Source: Hyphomicrobium_B sp001006785 | GTDB taxonomy: Bacteria; Pseudomonadota; Alphaproteobacteria; Rhizobiales; Hyphomicrobiaceae | Assembly: GCF_001006785.1 (NCBI RefSeq) | Contig: NZ_CDHO01000002.1 | Span: forward strand, 620,001-684,000 | Reading direction: 5' to 3' | Length of the DNA stretch: 64,000 nucleotides | Shown: one piece after another, positions 33,353-42,854 of the stretch | Position numbering within the stretch: position 1 is the stretch's first letter | Layout of the letters: every line of letters starts with the position of its first letter | Translations under genes and position numbers: made by a program | The notes under the pieces: generated by a model | Seen by the model: the letters and a program-made list of their open reading frames with translations, nothing else | Databases searched by the model: none | What the model was told of the DNA's origin: nothing

Positions 33353-35701
33353 TCATGCTCCACTCGCGGCACGCGAGGCATTATGAAGTTGTTCAGTGGA
33401 AAGGTCGTTCGTGCTTTCAAGCTTGGTAGGCAATGTCATTCGTATGAGCGCGCCCCGCGTTCTCGTTTCGCTGTGGGGCGCGTCCTCGAGCGTCAGCGTG
33501 CCACCGTGCTGCTCGACGACTTTCTGCACGATCGCGAGGCCGAGGCCGGTGCCTTTAGCGCGCGTCGTCACGTAAGGTTCGAGCAGCTTCGCACGGTTCT
33601 GCTTCGGCAGGCCAATGCCATTGTCGATGACCTCGATCGCGACGCGATCGGCGGCCGGCAGAACGCGCACCTCGATCTCGCCTTTGTAGCCGTCGGGCCG
33701 TCCTTGCGGCTCGCCATAGGATTCAATCGCTTCGGCCGCGTTCTTGATGAGGTTCGTCACCGCTTGCGACACGAGCCGCAGATCGAAGCGCGCGCGCACC
33801 GGGCTGCTCGGAATGGAAAGCTTGAAATCGACATCCTTGTGGCCTTCGCGGAAGAGAACCGCCGGCTCCTGCACGGCAAGGCGCATATCCTGATCGGCCA
33901 TCACCGGTTGCGGCATGCGCGCGAAGGAGGCGAACTCGTCGACCATGCTCTTGATGTGATCGGTCTGCCGCTCGATCGTCTGCGTCAGCGTCTCGAACAA
34001 CTCGCGATCTTCGGAAACCTGCTTGCCGAATTTCCGTCGCAGGCGTTCGGCTGAAAGTTGTATTGGCGTCAGGGGGTTCTTGATTTCATGCGCGATGCGC
34101 CGCGCGACGTCTGCCCAGGCGCTCGTGCGCTGCGCCTGAACCAGCTCTGAAATGTCGTCGAATGTCACGACCGAGCCGACGTCACCCTCGCCTTCCCGCT
34201 CGTGCGTCACCTTCACGGCGAACGTGCGCTCTTCGTCGCCGATCTGTTTTTTGACTTCGTCGAGGCCCTTGCTCTTGAAGCCCGGCTCGTCGGCGGACCG
34301 AAGCGCCGACGCGAATTCCGGAACGATATCGGCGAGCGGGCTGCCGACCGCGTTCACGCCCGCGAGGCCCAGCAGTCGTTCCGCCGAGCGGCTGAGCAAC
34401 GTGATGCGGCCCGCGCTGTCGAGGCCGATGACGCCGGCTGAAACGCCGGACAAAACCGCTTCGATGAAATTGCGCCGTTCGGTGAGCTGCGCATTCGTCT
34501 GATGCAGCGCATCCTGCTGCTGCTTCAGTTCGCGCGTCATCAGGTTGAACGTCTGCGACAGGCGCCGCAGGTCGCCCTCGCCGCGCTTCTCGGGCAGCGC
34601 GAATTGCAGGTTGCCTTTCGAGACCTCCTGCGCGCCCGCGATCAATCGCCGGATCGGAGCCACGAACCGTCCGGCGAACCACATGCCGACCCAGATCGCG
34701 GCCAGCAGCGACGTCACCGAGATCATGAAATAGATCAGGCCGTGCGCAACCTTGAGGCCGCCCTTGGCTTTCCTGAGCCGCGTGTATTCGTAGACGTTCT
34801 GCTCGGTTCTCTGAAGGTGATTGATGACCTTCGGACTGACGCCGCGTGCGACGTAGAGATAGCGGCCCGGCATGCTGTCGATCTTCGCGATCGCCGAGAT
34901 GCGATAATCGTTCGATGGCCTCGACAAGGCGACCTGACCGGCCTCGGCCTGTTTGATGTCGGAGAGCGAGGGCACGACGTACGGCAGTTTCGGATCATCG
35001 AGCGCGAGGACGATCGGATTGCCGTCACCATCGACGACATACGCCGATGTCAGATCGCGCAGGCCCGCCTGCCCGATGAGAAATTTCTGGAACCCGTCCG
35101 GATCGACGCTCAGCGTCGCGGCTTCGCCGTTGATGTCGCGGACCATGTTGACGATGTCGGTCCGGATGATCTGGCTGTGTTCGTCGACGTAGGCTTTCGC
35201 GACGTCATAGGAATTTTCGACGATCGCGCTCGTGCGTCCGGAAAACCAGCCGTCGAGCGAGCGAGAGAACGTCGTCGTGGCGGCGACGGCGAGCAACCCC
35301 GCCGGCAGCGCCGCAATGAGACTGAACAGAATGACGATGCGCGTATGCAATCGCGCGCCCGGGATCTTTTCGATCCACGCCCGCCTCAGTCCCAGCGCCT
35401 GCCAGCCGACGATCGTCAGCATCGTCAGGATCAGCAGCCCGTTCACCGCGAGCGCCGCCCAGACGTATTCGTTGCGCGGCGTGATGGCGGTGAGACCCGT
35501 CAGGATGATGTAGCTCGCGAGCGCCGACAGCATCGACAGCAGTACGACGCCAAGGCCGAACCAGAAGGCGCGCTCGGACGGATTGAGCGACGTCGCGCGC
35601 TCTTCCATCAGCGCGTCCGCCGATAGCCGGGATCGATCGGCTGATACGGCATCCGTATCGCTGTTGCTGCCGTTCATCAGTTTGTCACTCGACCCCGCCA
35701 T
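33353..35701 (-). CDS. ntrY: NtrY, membrane sensor kinase of nitrogen and redox signalling
   Basis: A 782-residue histidine kinase. The N-terminal half has three membrane segments, a large periplasmic loop and a fourth membrane segment (SLLAAIWVGMWFAGRF). A HAMP linker, a PAS domain (FIEAVLSGVSAGVIGLDSAG), HisKA with the H-box VARRIAHEIKNPLTPIQLSA, and HATPase follow (N-box LIKNAAEAIE, G-box GTGLGLAIVQK). In Brucella NtrY senses redox state. The start at 35701 is favoured over an in-frame GTG at 35716. The ntrY stop precedes ntrX by 31 bases. Confidence 0.95.
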   Translation of the reverse strand: MAGSSDKLMNGSNSDTDAVSADRSRLSADALMEERATSLNPSERAFWFGLGVVLLSMLSALASYIILTGLTAITPRNEYVWAALAVNGLLILTMLTIVGWQALGLRRAWIEKIPGARLHTRIVILFSLIAALPAGLLAVAATTTFSRSLDGWFSGRTSAIVENSYDVAKAYVDEHSQIIRTDIVNMVRDINGEAATLSVDPDGFQKFLIGQAGLRDLTSAYVVDGDGNPIVLALDDPKLPYVVPSLSDIKQAEAGQVALSRPSNDYRISAIAKIDSMPGRYLYVARGVSPKVINHLQRTEQNVYEYTRLRKAKGGLKVAHGLIYFMISVTSLLAAIWVGMWFAGRFVAPIRRLIAGAQEVSKGNLQFALPEKRGEGDLRRLSQTFNLMTRELKQQQDALHQTNAQLTERRNFIEAVLSGVSAGVIGLDSAGRITLLSRSAERLLGLAGVNAVGSPLADIVPEFASALRSADEPGFKSKGLDEVKKQIGDEERTFAVKVTHEREGEGDVGSVVTFDDISELVQAQRTSAWADVARRIAHEIKNPLTPIQLSAERLRRKFGKQVSEDRELFETLTQTIERQTDHIKSMVDEFASFARMPQPVMADQDMRLAVQEPAVLFREGHKDVDFKLSIPSSPVRARFDLRLVSQAVTNLIKNAAEAIESYGEPQGRPDGYKGEIEVRVLPAADRVAIEVIDNGIGLPKQNRAKLLEPYVTTRAKGTGLGLAIVQKVVEQHGGTLTLEDAPHSETRTRGALIRMTLPTKLESTNDLSTEQLHNASRAASGA

Positions 35702-35951
35702 CGAAACTGACACCACTTTCCCTGCGACTGGCCCCGCCTGCGGTCCACGAAGCCGCCGAAGGCGTCTTGCAGACCGTCAACGTGTTCGGCCTGCGATTGG
35801 GTGCAACCCTTCGGCTACACTCCCGCGACCCAACAGGCTAACTGTGACATTTTCGCGACATTAATGGTGCAGATCAAGCGTAGAGCGCCGGTCTGCGGCG
35901 TTTCGCACGCCATTGGGTGGGGAAAAGCCGAAGTTTCCCCAACGAGTTAGA

Positions 35952-37397
35952 TCAACCTTCGACGGTGCGGAAAACGCGAATGCTGAGGTCGCGAATGCGC
36001 GCGCGCAGCGTGTTCCGGTTGAGCCCGAGAAGTTCGGCAGCCCGGATCTGATTGCCCCGTGTGGCGGCGAGCGCCGCGCTGAGCAACGGTTTTTCGACTT
36101 CGCGGATGATGCGATCGTAAAGCCCCGGCGGCGGCAGCTCGTTTCCGAACGAAGAAAAGTATCGCGACAGGTATCGCTCTACCGACTCGCTCAGATCGCC
36201 GTTGTCCGCGCCTCCGCCGAGCGGCGGCGAAATGGCCGAGCCCGCGAGCTCCTGCTCGACGATCTGCGTCGTCAGCGTGTCCTGCGGATGCAGCGCGACG
36301 AGACGGCGGACGACGTTCTCGAGTTCGCGCACGTTGCCCGGCCACGGATGCGACTTCAGCCGCTCGATGGCCGCGCTCTCGATCGACTTCTGTCCGAGCC
36401 CTTCGCGCGTTGCCTGTCGGAGAAAATGCCGGACGAGATCGCCGACGTCCTCGAGGCGCTCGCGCAGCGGCGGCAGACGGATCGGCACGACGTTGAGGCG
36501 ATAGAACAGATCTTCGCGGAACAGGCCTTGCTGGATTTGCGATTTGAGATCGCGATGCGTGGCGGCGATGATGCGCACGTTCGTCTTGATCGGCGTGCGC
36601 CCGCCGACGGTCGTATATTCGCCCTGCTGCAGCACGCGGAGGAGTCGCGTCTGCGCTTCGAGCGGCATGTCGCCGATTTCGTCGAGGAACAGCGTACCGC
36701 CTTCGGCCTGCTCGAAGCGGCCCGGCGTTCGCGTCTGCGCGCCGGTGAAGGCACCCTTCTCGTGGCCAAAGAGTTCGCTTTCGATCAACTCGCGGGGGAT
36801 CGCCGCCATGTTGATGGCGACGAACGGCCCGTGACGGCGCTTGCCGTAGTCGTGCAGAACGCGCGCGACGAGTTCCTTGCCCGTCCCGCTTTCGCCGTTG
36901 ATCATGACGGTCAGATCGCTCTGCGTCAGACGTGCGAGCACGCGATAGATGTCCTGCATCGGCAGCGATCGGCCGATCAGCGGCAGTTCATCGGACTCCC
37001 GCTCCGTGGCAGGCGCCTGACGCTTGCGGCCGGGTTCCGACAGCGCTCGCGAAATGACGGCAACGACTTCGTTCAGGTCGAACGGCTTCGGCAGATATTC
37101 GAACGCGCCCTTTTCCGTCGCCGTCAGCGCCGTCATCAGCGTGTTCTGCGCGCTCATGACGATGATCGGCAGATCGGGCCGGAGTTTCTTGATGCGTGGA
37201 ATGAGGTCAAACGCATTTTCGTCCGGCATCACGACGTCGGTGATGACGACGTCGCCTTCGCCCTGGCTGACCCAGCGCCACAGCGTCGCTGCATTTCCCG
37301 TGGCGCGCGGCGCGAAGCCCGCACGCGCTAAAGCCTGATTGAGCACCGTGCGAATGGCGGTGTCGTCATCGGCAATGAGAACAGTGCCTCTGGCCAT
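35952..37397 (-). CDS. ntrC: Nitrogen regulation response regulator NtrC (NR(I))
   Basis: A 481-residue sigma-54-dependent activator. The receiver phospho-site is Asp54 (DVVITDVVMPDE). The AAA+ domain has GESGTGKE and an intact GAFTGA loop (HEKGAFTGAQTRTPGRFEQ), and Walker B is TLFLDEIGDMP. The C-terminal Fis-type HTH reads NQIRAAELLGLNRNTLRARI. It activates nitrogen-assimilation promoters with RpoN. Its ATG shares one base with the ntrB stop (TGATG), so NtrB and NtrC are translated together. The nitrogen sensor GlnB is not in this window. Confidence 0.96.
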   Translation of the reverse strand: MARGTVLIADDDTAIRTVLNQALARAGFAPRATGNAATLWRWVSQGEGDVVITDVVMPDENAFDLIPRIKKLRPDLPIIVMSAQNTLMTALTATEKGAFEYLPKPFDLNEVVAVISRALSEPGRKRQAPATERESDELPLIGRSLPMQDIYRVLARLTQSDLTVMINGESGTGKELVARVLHDYGKRRHGPFVAINMAAIPRELIESELFGHEKGAFTGAQTRTPGRFEQAEGGTLFLDEIGDMPLEAQTRLLRVLQQGEYTTVGGRTPIKTNVRIIAATHRDLKSQIQQGLFREDLFYRLNVVPIRLPPLRERLEDVGDLVRHFLRQATREGLGQKSIESAAIERLKSHPWPGNVRELENVVRRLVALHPQDTLTTQIVEQELAGSAISPPLGGGADNGDLSESVERYLSRYFSSFGNELPPPGLYDRIIREVEKPLLSAALAATRGNQIRAAELLGLNRNTLRARIRDLSIRVFRTVEG

Positions 37398-38560
37398 CAA
37401 CCCTCTCTCGACGTTTGCAGCGTGCCGGTTCGCGATCGCTGCATCGGCAGCAGAACGCGGAAGATTGTGCGTTTGGGTTCGCTATCGCATTCGATGATGC
37501 CGCCGTGGTCGGCGATGATCTTGGCGACGAGCGCCAGGCCGAGCCCGCTGCCCGAGGCTTTCGTCGTGACGAACGGATCGAAAAGATGCGGCCTCAGATG
37601 TTCCGGAATACCGCAGCCGTTGTCCTCGATCTGTATCATCAGCGGCAGGCTGACTCGCGTGTCTGTACCCGGCAGCGACAGCCGCACGCCGGGCCGGAAT
37701 GCGGTCTGCAGAATGATGCGCCCGTTCTCGGGGTTTCTTCCGATCGCTTCGGCGGCGTTCTTCAGCAGATTGAGAAAAACCTGCACGAGCTTGTCGCGAT
37801 TGCCGAGCACCGACGGAAGTGACGGATCGTAATCTTCGACGTAGCGGATACCGCTCCCGAACCCATGCTCGGCGATGCGGCGCACATGATTGAGAACGTC
37901 GTGAATGTTGACGGCGTCTTTCGCCAGCGGCCGCTCGTCGCCGAACACTTCCATGCGATCGACGAGCGTGCAGATGCGATCCGTTTCTGAGCAGATGAGC
38001 TGCGTCAGCGCGCGGTCTTCATCCGATAGTCCGGGCTCCAGGAGCTGCGCCGCTCCACGGATGCCGGAAAGCGGATTCTTGATCTCGTGCGCCAGCACGC
38101 CCGCCATGCCGGAGACCGAGCGCGCGGCGGCGCGATGCGTCAATTGCCGCTCGATCATCTGCGCCATCGAACGCTGCTGCAGCATCAGAAACATGTTGCG
38201 AGGTTCTTCCGGCAGCGGTCCGCCGTAAATATCGACCAGTTTGGAGCCCGAGAAACGCGGCGTCGCGATCTCGATTCCATACTCGTTGATCGTCGCGCCT
38301 GTGGCCTGCACCTGCTCGACCAGCGCCATCAGCGGACAGCCGAACGCGACGATGTCGGAGAGGCGGCTGCGCAGCAGCATCGGCGCGCTCATGGAAAAGA
38401 ACGCTTCTGCCGCGGCGTTCGCAAAAACGATGGTGCCCGCCTCGCCGACGACGAGAATGGGATGCGGCAGCGCGCTGAGCAGGCTCTCGCGATCGACGGT
38501 CGGCGGTGGCGGAGGAAGCGCTTCGATATTCGATTTGCGCGCTGTTGCCTTCTGACTCAT
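37397..38560 (-). CDS. ntrB: Nitrogen regulation sensor kinase NtrB (NR(II))
   Basis: A 387-residue soluble histidine kinase. A PAS domain spans about residues 24-110 (LPHPILVVGEAGTIVFANAA). HisKA has the acceptor His158 in VLAHEIKNPLSGIRGAAQLL, and HATPase has the N-box (LLKNAAEAIGRN) and G-box (GSGLGLALVAKII). It phosphorylates or dephosphorylates NtrC under GlnB control. An in-frame extension of about 30 residues upstream lacks family similarity; the ATG at 38560 overlaps the dusB stop by 4 bases. It is followed by ntrC with a stop/start overlap. Confidence 0.95.
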   Translation of the reverse strand: MSQKATARKSNIEALPPPPPTVDRESLLSALPHPILVVGEAGTIVFANAAAEAFFSMSAPMLLRSRLSDIVAFGCPLMALVEQVQATGATINEYGIEIATPRFSGSKLVDIYGGPLPEEPRNMFLMLQQRSMAQMIERQLTHRAAARSVSGMAGVLAHEIKNPLSGIRGAAQLLEPGLSDEDRALTQLICSETDRICTLVDRMEVFGDERPLAKDAVNIHDVLNHVRRIAEHGFGSGIRYVEDYDPSLPSVLGNRDKLVQVFLNLLKNAAEAIGRNPENGRIILQTAFRPGVRLSLPGTDTRVSLPLMIQIEDNGCGIPEHLRPHLFDPFVTTKASGSGLGLALVAKIIADHGGIIECDSEPKRTIFRVLLPMQRSRTGTLQTSREG

Positions 38561-39543
38561 GCCGCGACGGGCTCCGCACCTGAATAGAACGCCGACAGAC
38601 CGTCGAGAACATGCTGCGGATCGAGCGCCGTGCAGAGCCGCGCCCGCCACGCCTTGACCGTCGCCGTGTCGGCGCCGCTCGATAGCAGATACCAGCCGAT
38701 ATGCTTGCGCGCGTTCTTGAGTCCCAGCTCGCGGCCATAGTGCGTGAGCATGGCATCGACGTGCTCGAGCGCGATCTCGCGCTGGGCGGCGCGGCTCGGA
38801 TCACCCGGATCTCTGCCCGTCGAAAACGTCGCCGCGATGCGGCCCGGTATCCACGGCGCGCCATACGCGCCGCGACCGACCATGACGCCGTCCGCGCCGG
38901 ATGCGTCGAGCGCCTTGCGCGCGTCCGACGGACCATTGATATCGCCGTTGACGAGCACCGGAAGCGAGGTCGCCTCAACGACGGGCCGGACGCCCTGCCA
39001 GTCGGCGGTGCCCGTGAAGAACTGGCAGCGGGTGCGCCCATGCACGGTGATCAGTTTGACGCCCTCGGCTTCCGCCCGGCGCGCGAGATCGGCAGCGTTG
39101 CGCGATGTCTCATCCCAGCCGAGACGCATCTTGAGCGTGACCGGAACATTGACCGCCTGGACGACGGCACGGATCAGCGACTGGGCATGATCGAGATTGC
39201 GCATCAGCGCCGAACCGGAGAGCTTGCCCGTCACCTCTTTCGCCGGGCATCCCATGTTGATGTCGATGACATCCGCGCCCTTGGCCTCTGCGATCCGCGC
39301 CCCGTCGGCCATCCAGCGCTCTTCGCGTCCTGCGAGTTGCATGACGAACGGAGTTAATTCGCGCCCTTCTGCGCGCCGTAACACGTCGGCCCGCGACTTC
39401 ACCAACTCCTCGCTGGCGATCATCTCGGAAACGACGAACGTCGCGCCCAGCCGATGCGCCAGGCGGCGAAAGGGAAGGTCGCTCACTCCGGACATGGGCG
39501 CCAACGCCACCATCGGATTGCCGTCAGCGGAGGGTTTCAGCAT
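38557..39543 (-). CDS. dusB: tRNA-dihydrouridine synthase DusB
   Basis: A 328-residue flavoenzyme (FMN TIM barrel) that reduces uridines in the tRNA D-loop. It begins MVALAPMSGVSDLPFRRLAH near residue 11 and has NMGCPAKEV with the catalytic Cys, HGRTRCQFF and VMVGRGAYGAPWI. This is the nifR3 gene of older literature. It leads the dusB-ntrB-ntrC-ntrY-ntrX chain, and its 3' end overlaps ntrB by 4 bases. AGGATTT precedes the ATG. The promoter should lie in the gap to the divergent ispDF; ATAAATTATAG-like AT-rich sequence lies there, but no motif is certain. Confidence 0.95.
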   Translation of the reverse strand: MLKPSADGNPMVALAPMSGVSDLPFRRLAHRLGATFVVSEMIASEELVKSRADVLRRAEGRELTPFVMQLAGREERWMADGARIAEAKGADVIDINMGCPAKEVTGKLSGSALMRNLDHAQSLIRAVVQAVNVPVTLKMRLGWDETSRNAADLARRAEAEGVKLITVHGRTRCQFFTGTADWQGVRPVVEATSLPVLVNGDINGPSDARKALDASGADGVMVGRGAYGAPWIPGRIAATFSTGRDPGDPSRAAQREIALEHVDAMLTHYGRELGLKNARKHIGWYLLSSGADTATVKAWRARLCTALDPQHVLDGLSAFYSGAEPVAA

Positions 39544-39768
39544 AAATCCTGACCGTCGATGGGAGGCATTGCCTATAATTTAATCAATGTTCATAACTGC
39601 CATTAGTTTGAGCAGACTAGGATGCGCCTTTTAAATATGCAAGCCCCAGCATATGCGCGGGCCGTCGCACATCCGACGCCCGTTGCGGTTTGCGCCAACA
39701 CCGGGCACTGAGCTTCGTTCAGGCGGCAAAGAGGCTGCCGTTCCTTTTTTTCGATCGGGAGAACAGAT

Positions 39769-40956
39769 GTGCGCATCGCCGCTTTGATCGTCGCGGCTGG
39801 ACGAGGAACGCGCGCGGCGGCGTCCGGCGCCGGGCCGAAACAATATGCGCTGATTGGCGGCCGGCCGGTGCTGGCCCATACGATCGCGGCGTTCGCGGAC
39901 CATCCCGAGATAGATGAAATCAAAGTCGTCATTCATGCCGACGACGGCGAACTCTATGCGCACGCATCCGGCCACGCCGCCAAGCTTTCATCTGCCGCCA
40001 CCGGCGGCGCAACGCGGCAGGCATCCGTGCATAACGGCCTTGAAGCGCTGGCCGGTTCGAAGCCTGATCTCGTGCTCATCCACGACGCCGCGCGCCCGTT
40101 CGTTTCGGCCGAGACGATCTCAAAAGTCATCGCGACGCTCAAATCCACGCGCGCCGCGCTCGCCGCCCTGCCCGTCACCGACACGTTGAAGCGCGCATCG
40201 GATCGCGGCGTCGTCGAAGATACGATCCCCCGTGCCGGACTTTGGCGCGCGCAGACGCCGCAAGGCTTTCATTTCGATCCGATCCTCGAAGCGCATCGCA
40301 AAGCAGCTGAACAAGGTCTCGACAAATTCACCGATGACGCTGCCATTGCCGAGTGGGCCGGCTTCGACGTAGCAATCGTTGAAGACGAAACGGGAAACAT
40401 CAAACTGACTACCGCAGAGGATTTGAAATTGGCCGATCGGCAGATGACGTCAAACATCGCATTCGAACCGCGCACCGGCACGGGCTTCGACGTGCACCGC
40501 TTCACCGAAGGTGATCACGTGTGGCTCGGCGGCGTGAAAATTCCGCATACGCACAAACTCGAAGGTCATTCCGATGCCGACGTCATTCTGCACGCGCTGA
40601 CCGACGCGCTGCTTGGCGCGATCGGCGATGGCGATATCGGCCAGCACTTCCCGCCGTCGGACCCGAAATGGAAAGGCGCCGCCTCGCGCCTCTTTCTCGA
40701 AGATGCAGCGCGCCGCGTGAAGGATCGTGGCGGGCGCATTGTGAACGTCGATATCACCGTTCTCGCCGAAGCGCCGCGCGTCGGGCCGCATCGCCCTGCC
40801 ATGCAAGCGTTGATCGGAGACGTGCTCGGCCTCACGACCGATCGCATCGGCATCAAGGCGACGACGACCGAGGGCATGGGCTTCACGGGTCGCCGCGAAG
40901 GCATCGCCGCGATGGCGTCGGCAAGCGTGCTGCTGCCATACGGATTGAGCGAATGA
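39769..40956 (+). CDS. ispDF: Bifunctional IspD/IspF isoprenoid enzyme
   Basis: A 395-residue fusion of 2-C-methyl-D-erythritol 4-phosphate cytidylyltransferase (IspD, about residues 1-220: VAAGRGTRAA with the nucleotide-binding GPKQYALIGGRPVLAHTI) and 2-C-methyl-D-erythritol 2,4-cyclodiphosphate synthase (IspF, from about 226: GTGFDVHRF with the zinc-binding DVH, and HSDADVILHALTDALLGA). It performs two non-consecutive steps of the MEP pathway. Fusion is frequent in alphaproteobacteria. The start is GTG at 39769 with GGGAGA upstream. The gene is divergent from dusB. Confidence 0.96.
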   Translation: MRIAALIVAAGRGTRAAASGAGPKQYALIGGRPVLAHTIAAFADHPEIDEIKVVIHADDGELYAHASGHAAKLSSAATGGATRQASVHNGLEALAGSKPDLVLIHDAARPFVSAETISKVIATLKSTRAALAALPVTDTLKRASDRGVVEDTIPRAGLWRAQTPQGFHFDPILEAHRKAAEQGLDKFTDDAAIAEWAGFDVAIVEDETGNIKLTTAEDLKLADRQMTSNIAFEPRTGTGFDVHRFTEGDHVWLGGVKIPHTHKLEGHSDADVILHALTDALLGAIGDGDIGQHFPPSDPKWKGAASRLFLEDAARRVKDRGGRIVNVDITVLAEAPRVGPHRPAMQALIGDVLGLTTDRIGIKATTTEGMGFTGRREGIAAMASASVLLPYGLSE

Positions 40957-40960
40957 ACGA

Positions 40961-41584
40961 ATGAGCGACGACGACGACGACGACGATTTTCCGGACATTG
41001 CCGAGAACCAGACGTTGCGGCGCACCGTTCGCAACGTCGCGGCGCTCAACCTTTCTTATTTCGGCATCGAGTTCGCCGTGGCGCTCGCCATCGGCTCGGT
41101 CGCGCTGTTCGCCGACAGCGTGGATTTCCTCGAGGACGGCGCCGTCAATCTGTTGATCCTGGCTGGACTTGGCTTCTCCGCCGCGCGTCGCGCGAAGCTC
41201 GGAATGGTGCTCGCCGCCATCATTCTGTTTCCCGCGCTGGCGACGCTCTGGACGGCATGGCAGAATTTTTCGAGCGGGGCCGTGCCGGAGCCTTTCGCGC
41301 TGACCGTGACCGGCCTCGGAGCGCTCGCTGTCAATTTTGTCTGTGCCCGGATGTTGGCGCCGTACCGCGCGGCAGGCGGAAGCCTGACACGCGCCGCGTT
41401 TCTGTCAGCGCGTAATGACGTCATCGCCAACATCGCCATCATCGTCGCCGGTCTGATGACGGCGGCAACCGCCTCGAGGTGGCCCGACCTGATCGTCGGG
41501 CTGGGCATCGCCGCGATCAACGCCGGCGCCGCAAAAGAGGTCTACGAGGCCGCCCGCGCCGAGCACCAGGCTGCCAAACCCTGA
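40961..41584 (+). CDS. Cation diffusion facilitator-like membrane protein
   Basis: A 207-residue protein beginning with an Asp-rich string (MSDDDDDDDF) and about five membrane helices. GSVALFADSVDFLEDGAVNL is the CDF N-terminal helix pattern, with Asp residues that bind metal in the family. A second conserved motif is RNDVIANIAIIVAG (normally HxxxD). It lacks the C-terminal cytosolic CDF domain, so it is a short form (usual length about 300). The likely role is transport of divalent metals. It begins 4 bases after the ispDF stop, so it is probably co-transcribed. Confidence 0.75.
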   Translation: MSDDDDDDDFPDIAENQTLRRTVRNVAALNLSYFGIEFAVALAIGSVALFADSVDFLEDGAVNLLILAGLGFSAARRAKLGMVLAAIILFPALATLWTAWQNFSSGAVPEPFALTVTGLGALAVNFVCARMLAPYRAAGGSLTRAAFLSARNDVIANIAIIVAGLMTAATASRWPDLIVGLGIAAINAGAAKEVYEAARAEHQAAKP

Positions 41585-41748
41585 GGCAAGCCAAAGGTTG
41601 CATGTCGACCGAAGCTCAACATCAAGAGCTTCGATGCGTAATTGCAACGGCTTTGAGCGTTGACCCGCCTGCCAGAATCGCGGCATCAAAGGGTCATGTG
41701 GTTGTATTGCCACGAGCCACACGAAAGCGCTCACACACGGGAGCCGAT

Positions 41749-42234
41749 ATGAACGTCATGCCCCACACTCTTGACCGTATGCCCGCCGATGCCGCCATAA
41801 GCACCATCGCCGAGACAACCGCCGAGATGTGCCTCGCCACCCGTGTGCGTCAGCTTTCGCGCATCGTCACGCGCGTCTACGATGATGCCTTGCGCCCACT
41901 CGGCATCACCGCGAGCCAGTATACCTTGCTCGCGCAGCTGGCCTCACGTGACGGAATCACTGCCGTCGAGATCGGACACGAGCTCGACATCGAGAAGTCG
42001 ACACTGTCGCGTAATCTCAAGCGCCTTCTGGCGCTTGGCCATATCATCATGGATCCGCCCGCCGGTCGGCGTGGCCGCGGTCTGCACCTTACGCCCAAAG
42101 GTCAGGCCGTTTTGAAGGATGCATACCCGATATGGCAGGACGCGCAGAAGCGGACGGTCGGGGCTATGGGCTCCGACAGTCGCATCGTCCTCGATAGCTT
42201 GCTCTCGCATGCCGAGGTCTTAGCCGCGGCCTGA
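41749..42234 (+). CDS. MarR family transcriptional regulator
   Basis: A 161-residue winged-helix regulator. Family signature parts are CLATRVRQLSRIVTRVYDDA, then the HTH ITAVEIGHELDIEKSTLSRN and the wing PPAGRRGRGLHLTPKGQAVL. Such dimers usually repress a nearby gene and release DNA on binding a small ligand. The longer open frame upstream is not family-like; ATG at 41749 follows GGGAG. No adjacent regulated transporter is obvious. A strong terminator lies downstream. Confidence 0.88.
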   Translation: MNVMPHTLDRMPADAAISTIAETTAEMCLATRVRQLSRIVTRVYDDALRPLGITASQYTLLAQLASRDGITAVEIGHELDIEKSTLSRNLKRLLALGHIIMDPPAGRRGRGLHLTPKGQAVLKDAYPIWQDAQKRTVGAMGSDSRIVLDSLLSHAEVLAAA

Positions 42235-42279
42235 TCAGCCAGGCCGTTTGCACATTCTCCTCTCTCTGGATAGCCTTAT

Positions 42280-42310
42280 CGGAGAGTGCTTCCGCCCGAA
42301 GCACTCTCCG
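42280..42310 (+). terminator. Intrinsic terminator after the MarR gene
   Basis: CGGAGAGTGCTT (42280-42291) pairs perfectly with AAGCACTCTCCG (42299-42310) around a 7-base loop, followed by GTTTCGTTTT. It separates the regulator from the CinA-type gene. Confidence 0.85.
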
Positions 42311-42362
42311 GTTTCGTTTTGGGCTGTCGTGCTGAATTTGTCCGGCTGAATGAGAGGCGCGC

Positions 42363-42854
42363 GTGTTTCCACCTGACATCGAAGCGAGCGCCGGTCGGGT
42401 CGTCGCCAGATTGCGCGCTGGGCATCTCAAGGTCGCGACGGCCGAAAGCTGCACCGGCGGGCTCATCGCCGGAGCGATCACTTCCATTCCCGGATCGTCC
42501 GACGTTTTCGATCAAGGCTTCGTGACCTACGCCAACTCGGCCAAAACGGCGATGATCGGCGTTGATACCGGATTGCTCGAAACTCATGGCGCCGTCAGCG
42601 CCGAAGTCGGCCGCGCGATGGCCGAGGGCGCGCTAAAAACCGCCTCCGCCGATGTCGCCGTCGCCGTCACCGGCATCGCCGGTCCCGGAGGCGCCATGCC
42701 TGGAAAGCCCGTCGGACTGGTTTTTATCGGGCTCGCATCGCGAGCGACGCCAACCCATGTCCAGCGCTTCGAATTCGGCGATATCGGTCGCGACGGTGTT
42801 CGTCTGGCGACCGTGCGCGAAGCTCTGAAGCTTCTCGAAAGGGCTGGCGAATGA
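42363..42854 (+). CDS. CinA C-terminal-type nicotinamide-nucleotide amidohydrolase (PncC-like)
   Basis: A 163-residue stand-alone CinA C-terminal domain. It carries the amidase signature KVATAESCTGGLIAGAITSI, then GFVTYANSAKTAMIG and AVTGIAGPGG. These enzymes deamidate nicotinamide mononucleotide to the acid form, recycling pyridine nucleotides. The start is GTG at 42363, preceded by GAGAGG. Length fits PncC (about 165). The stop overlaps the ATG of the pentapeptide gene by 4 bases, so they are translationally coupled. Confidence 0.9.
   Translation: MFPPDIEASAGRVVARLRAGHLKVATAESCTGGLIAGAITSIPGSSDVFDQGFVTYANSAKTAMIGVDTGLLETHGAVSAEVGRAMAEGALKTASADVAVAVTGIAGPGGAMPGKPVGLVFIGLASRATPTHVQRFEFGDIGRDGVRLATVREALKLLERAGE

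Noticed and set aside
34502..35626. Plus-strand open frame of 374 codons opposite ntrY
   Set aside because: Antisense shadow of NtrY; Arg/Gln/Asp-rich, no family.
35913..37331. Plus-strand open frame of 472 codons opposite ntrC
   Set aside because: Antisense shadow of NtrC, with no domain and typical reverse-frame composition.
39544..39768. Possible sigma-54 promoter for the dusB-ntrBC operon
   Set aside because: I searched for a GG-N10-GC pattern with TGGCAC/TTGC character on the minus strand and saw no convincing match.
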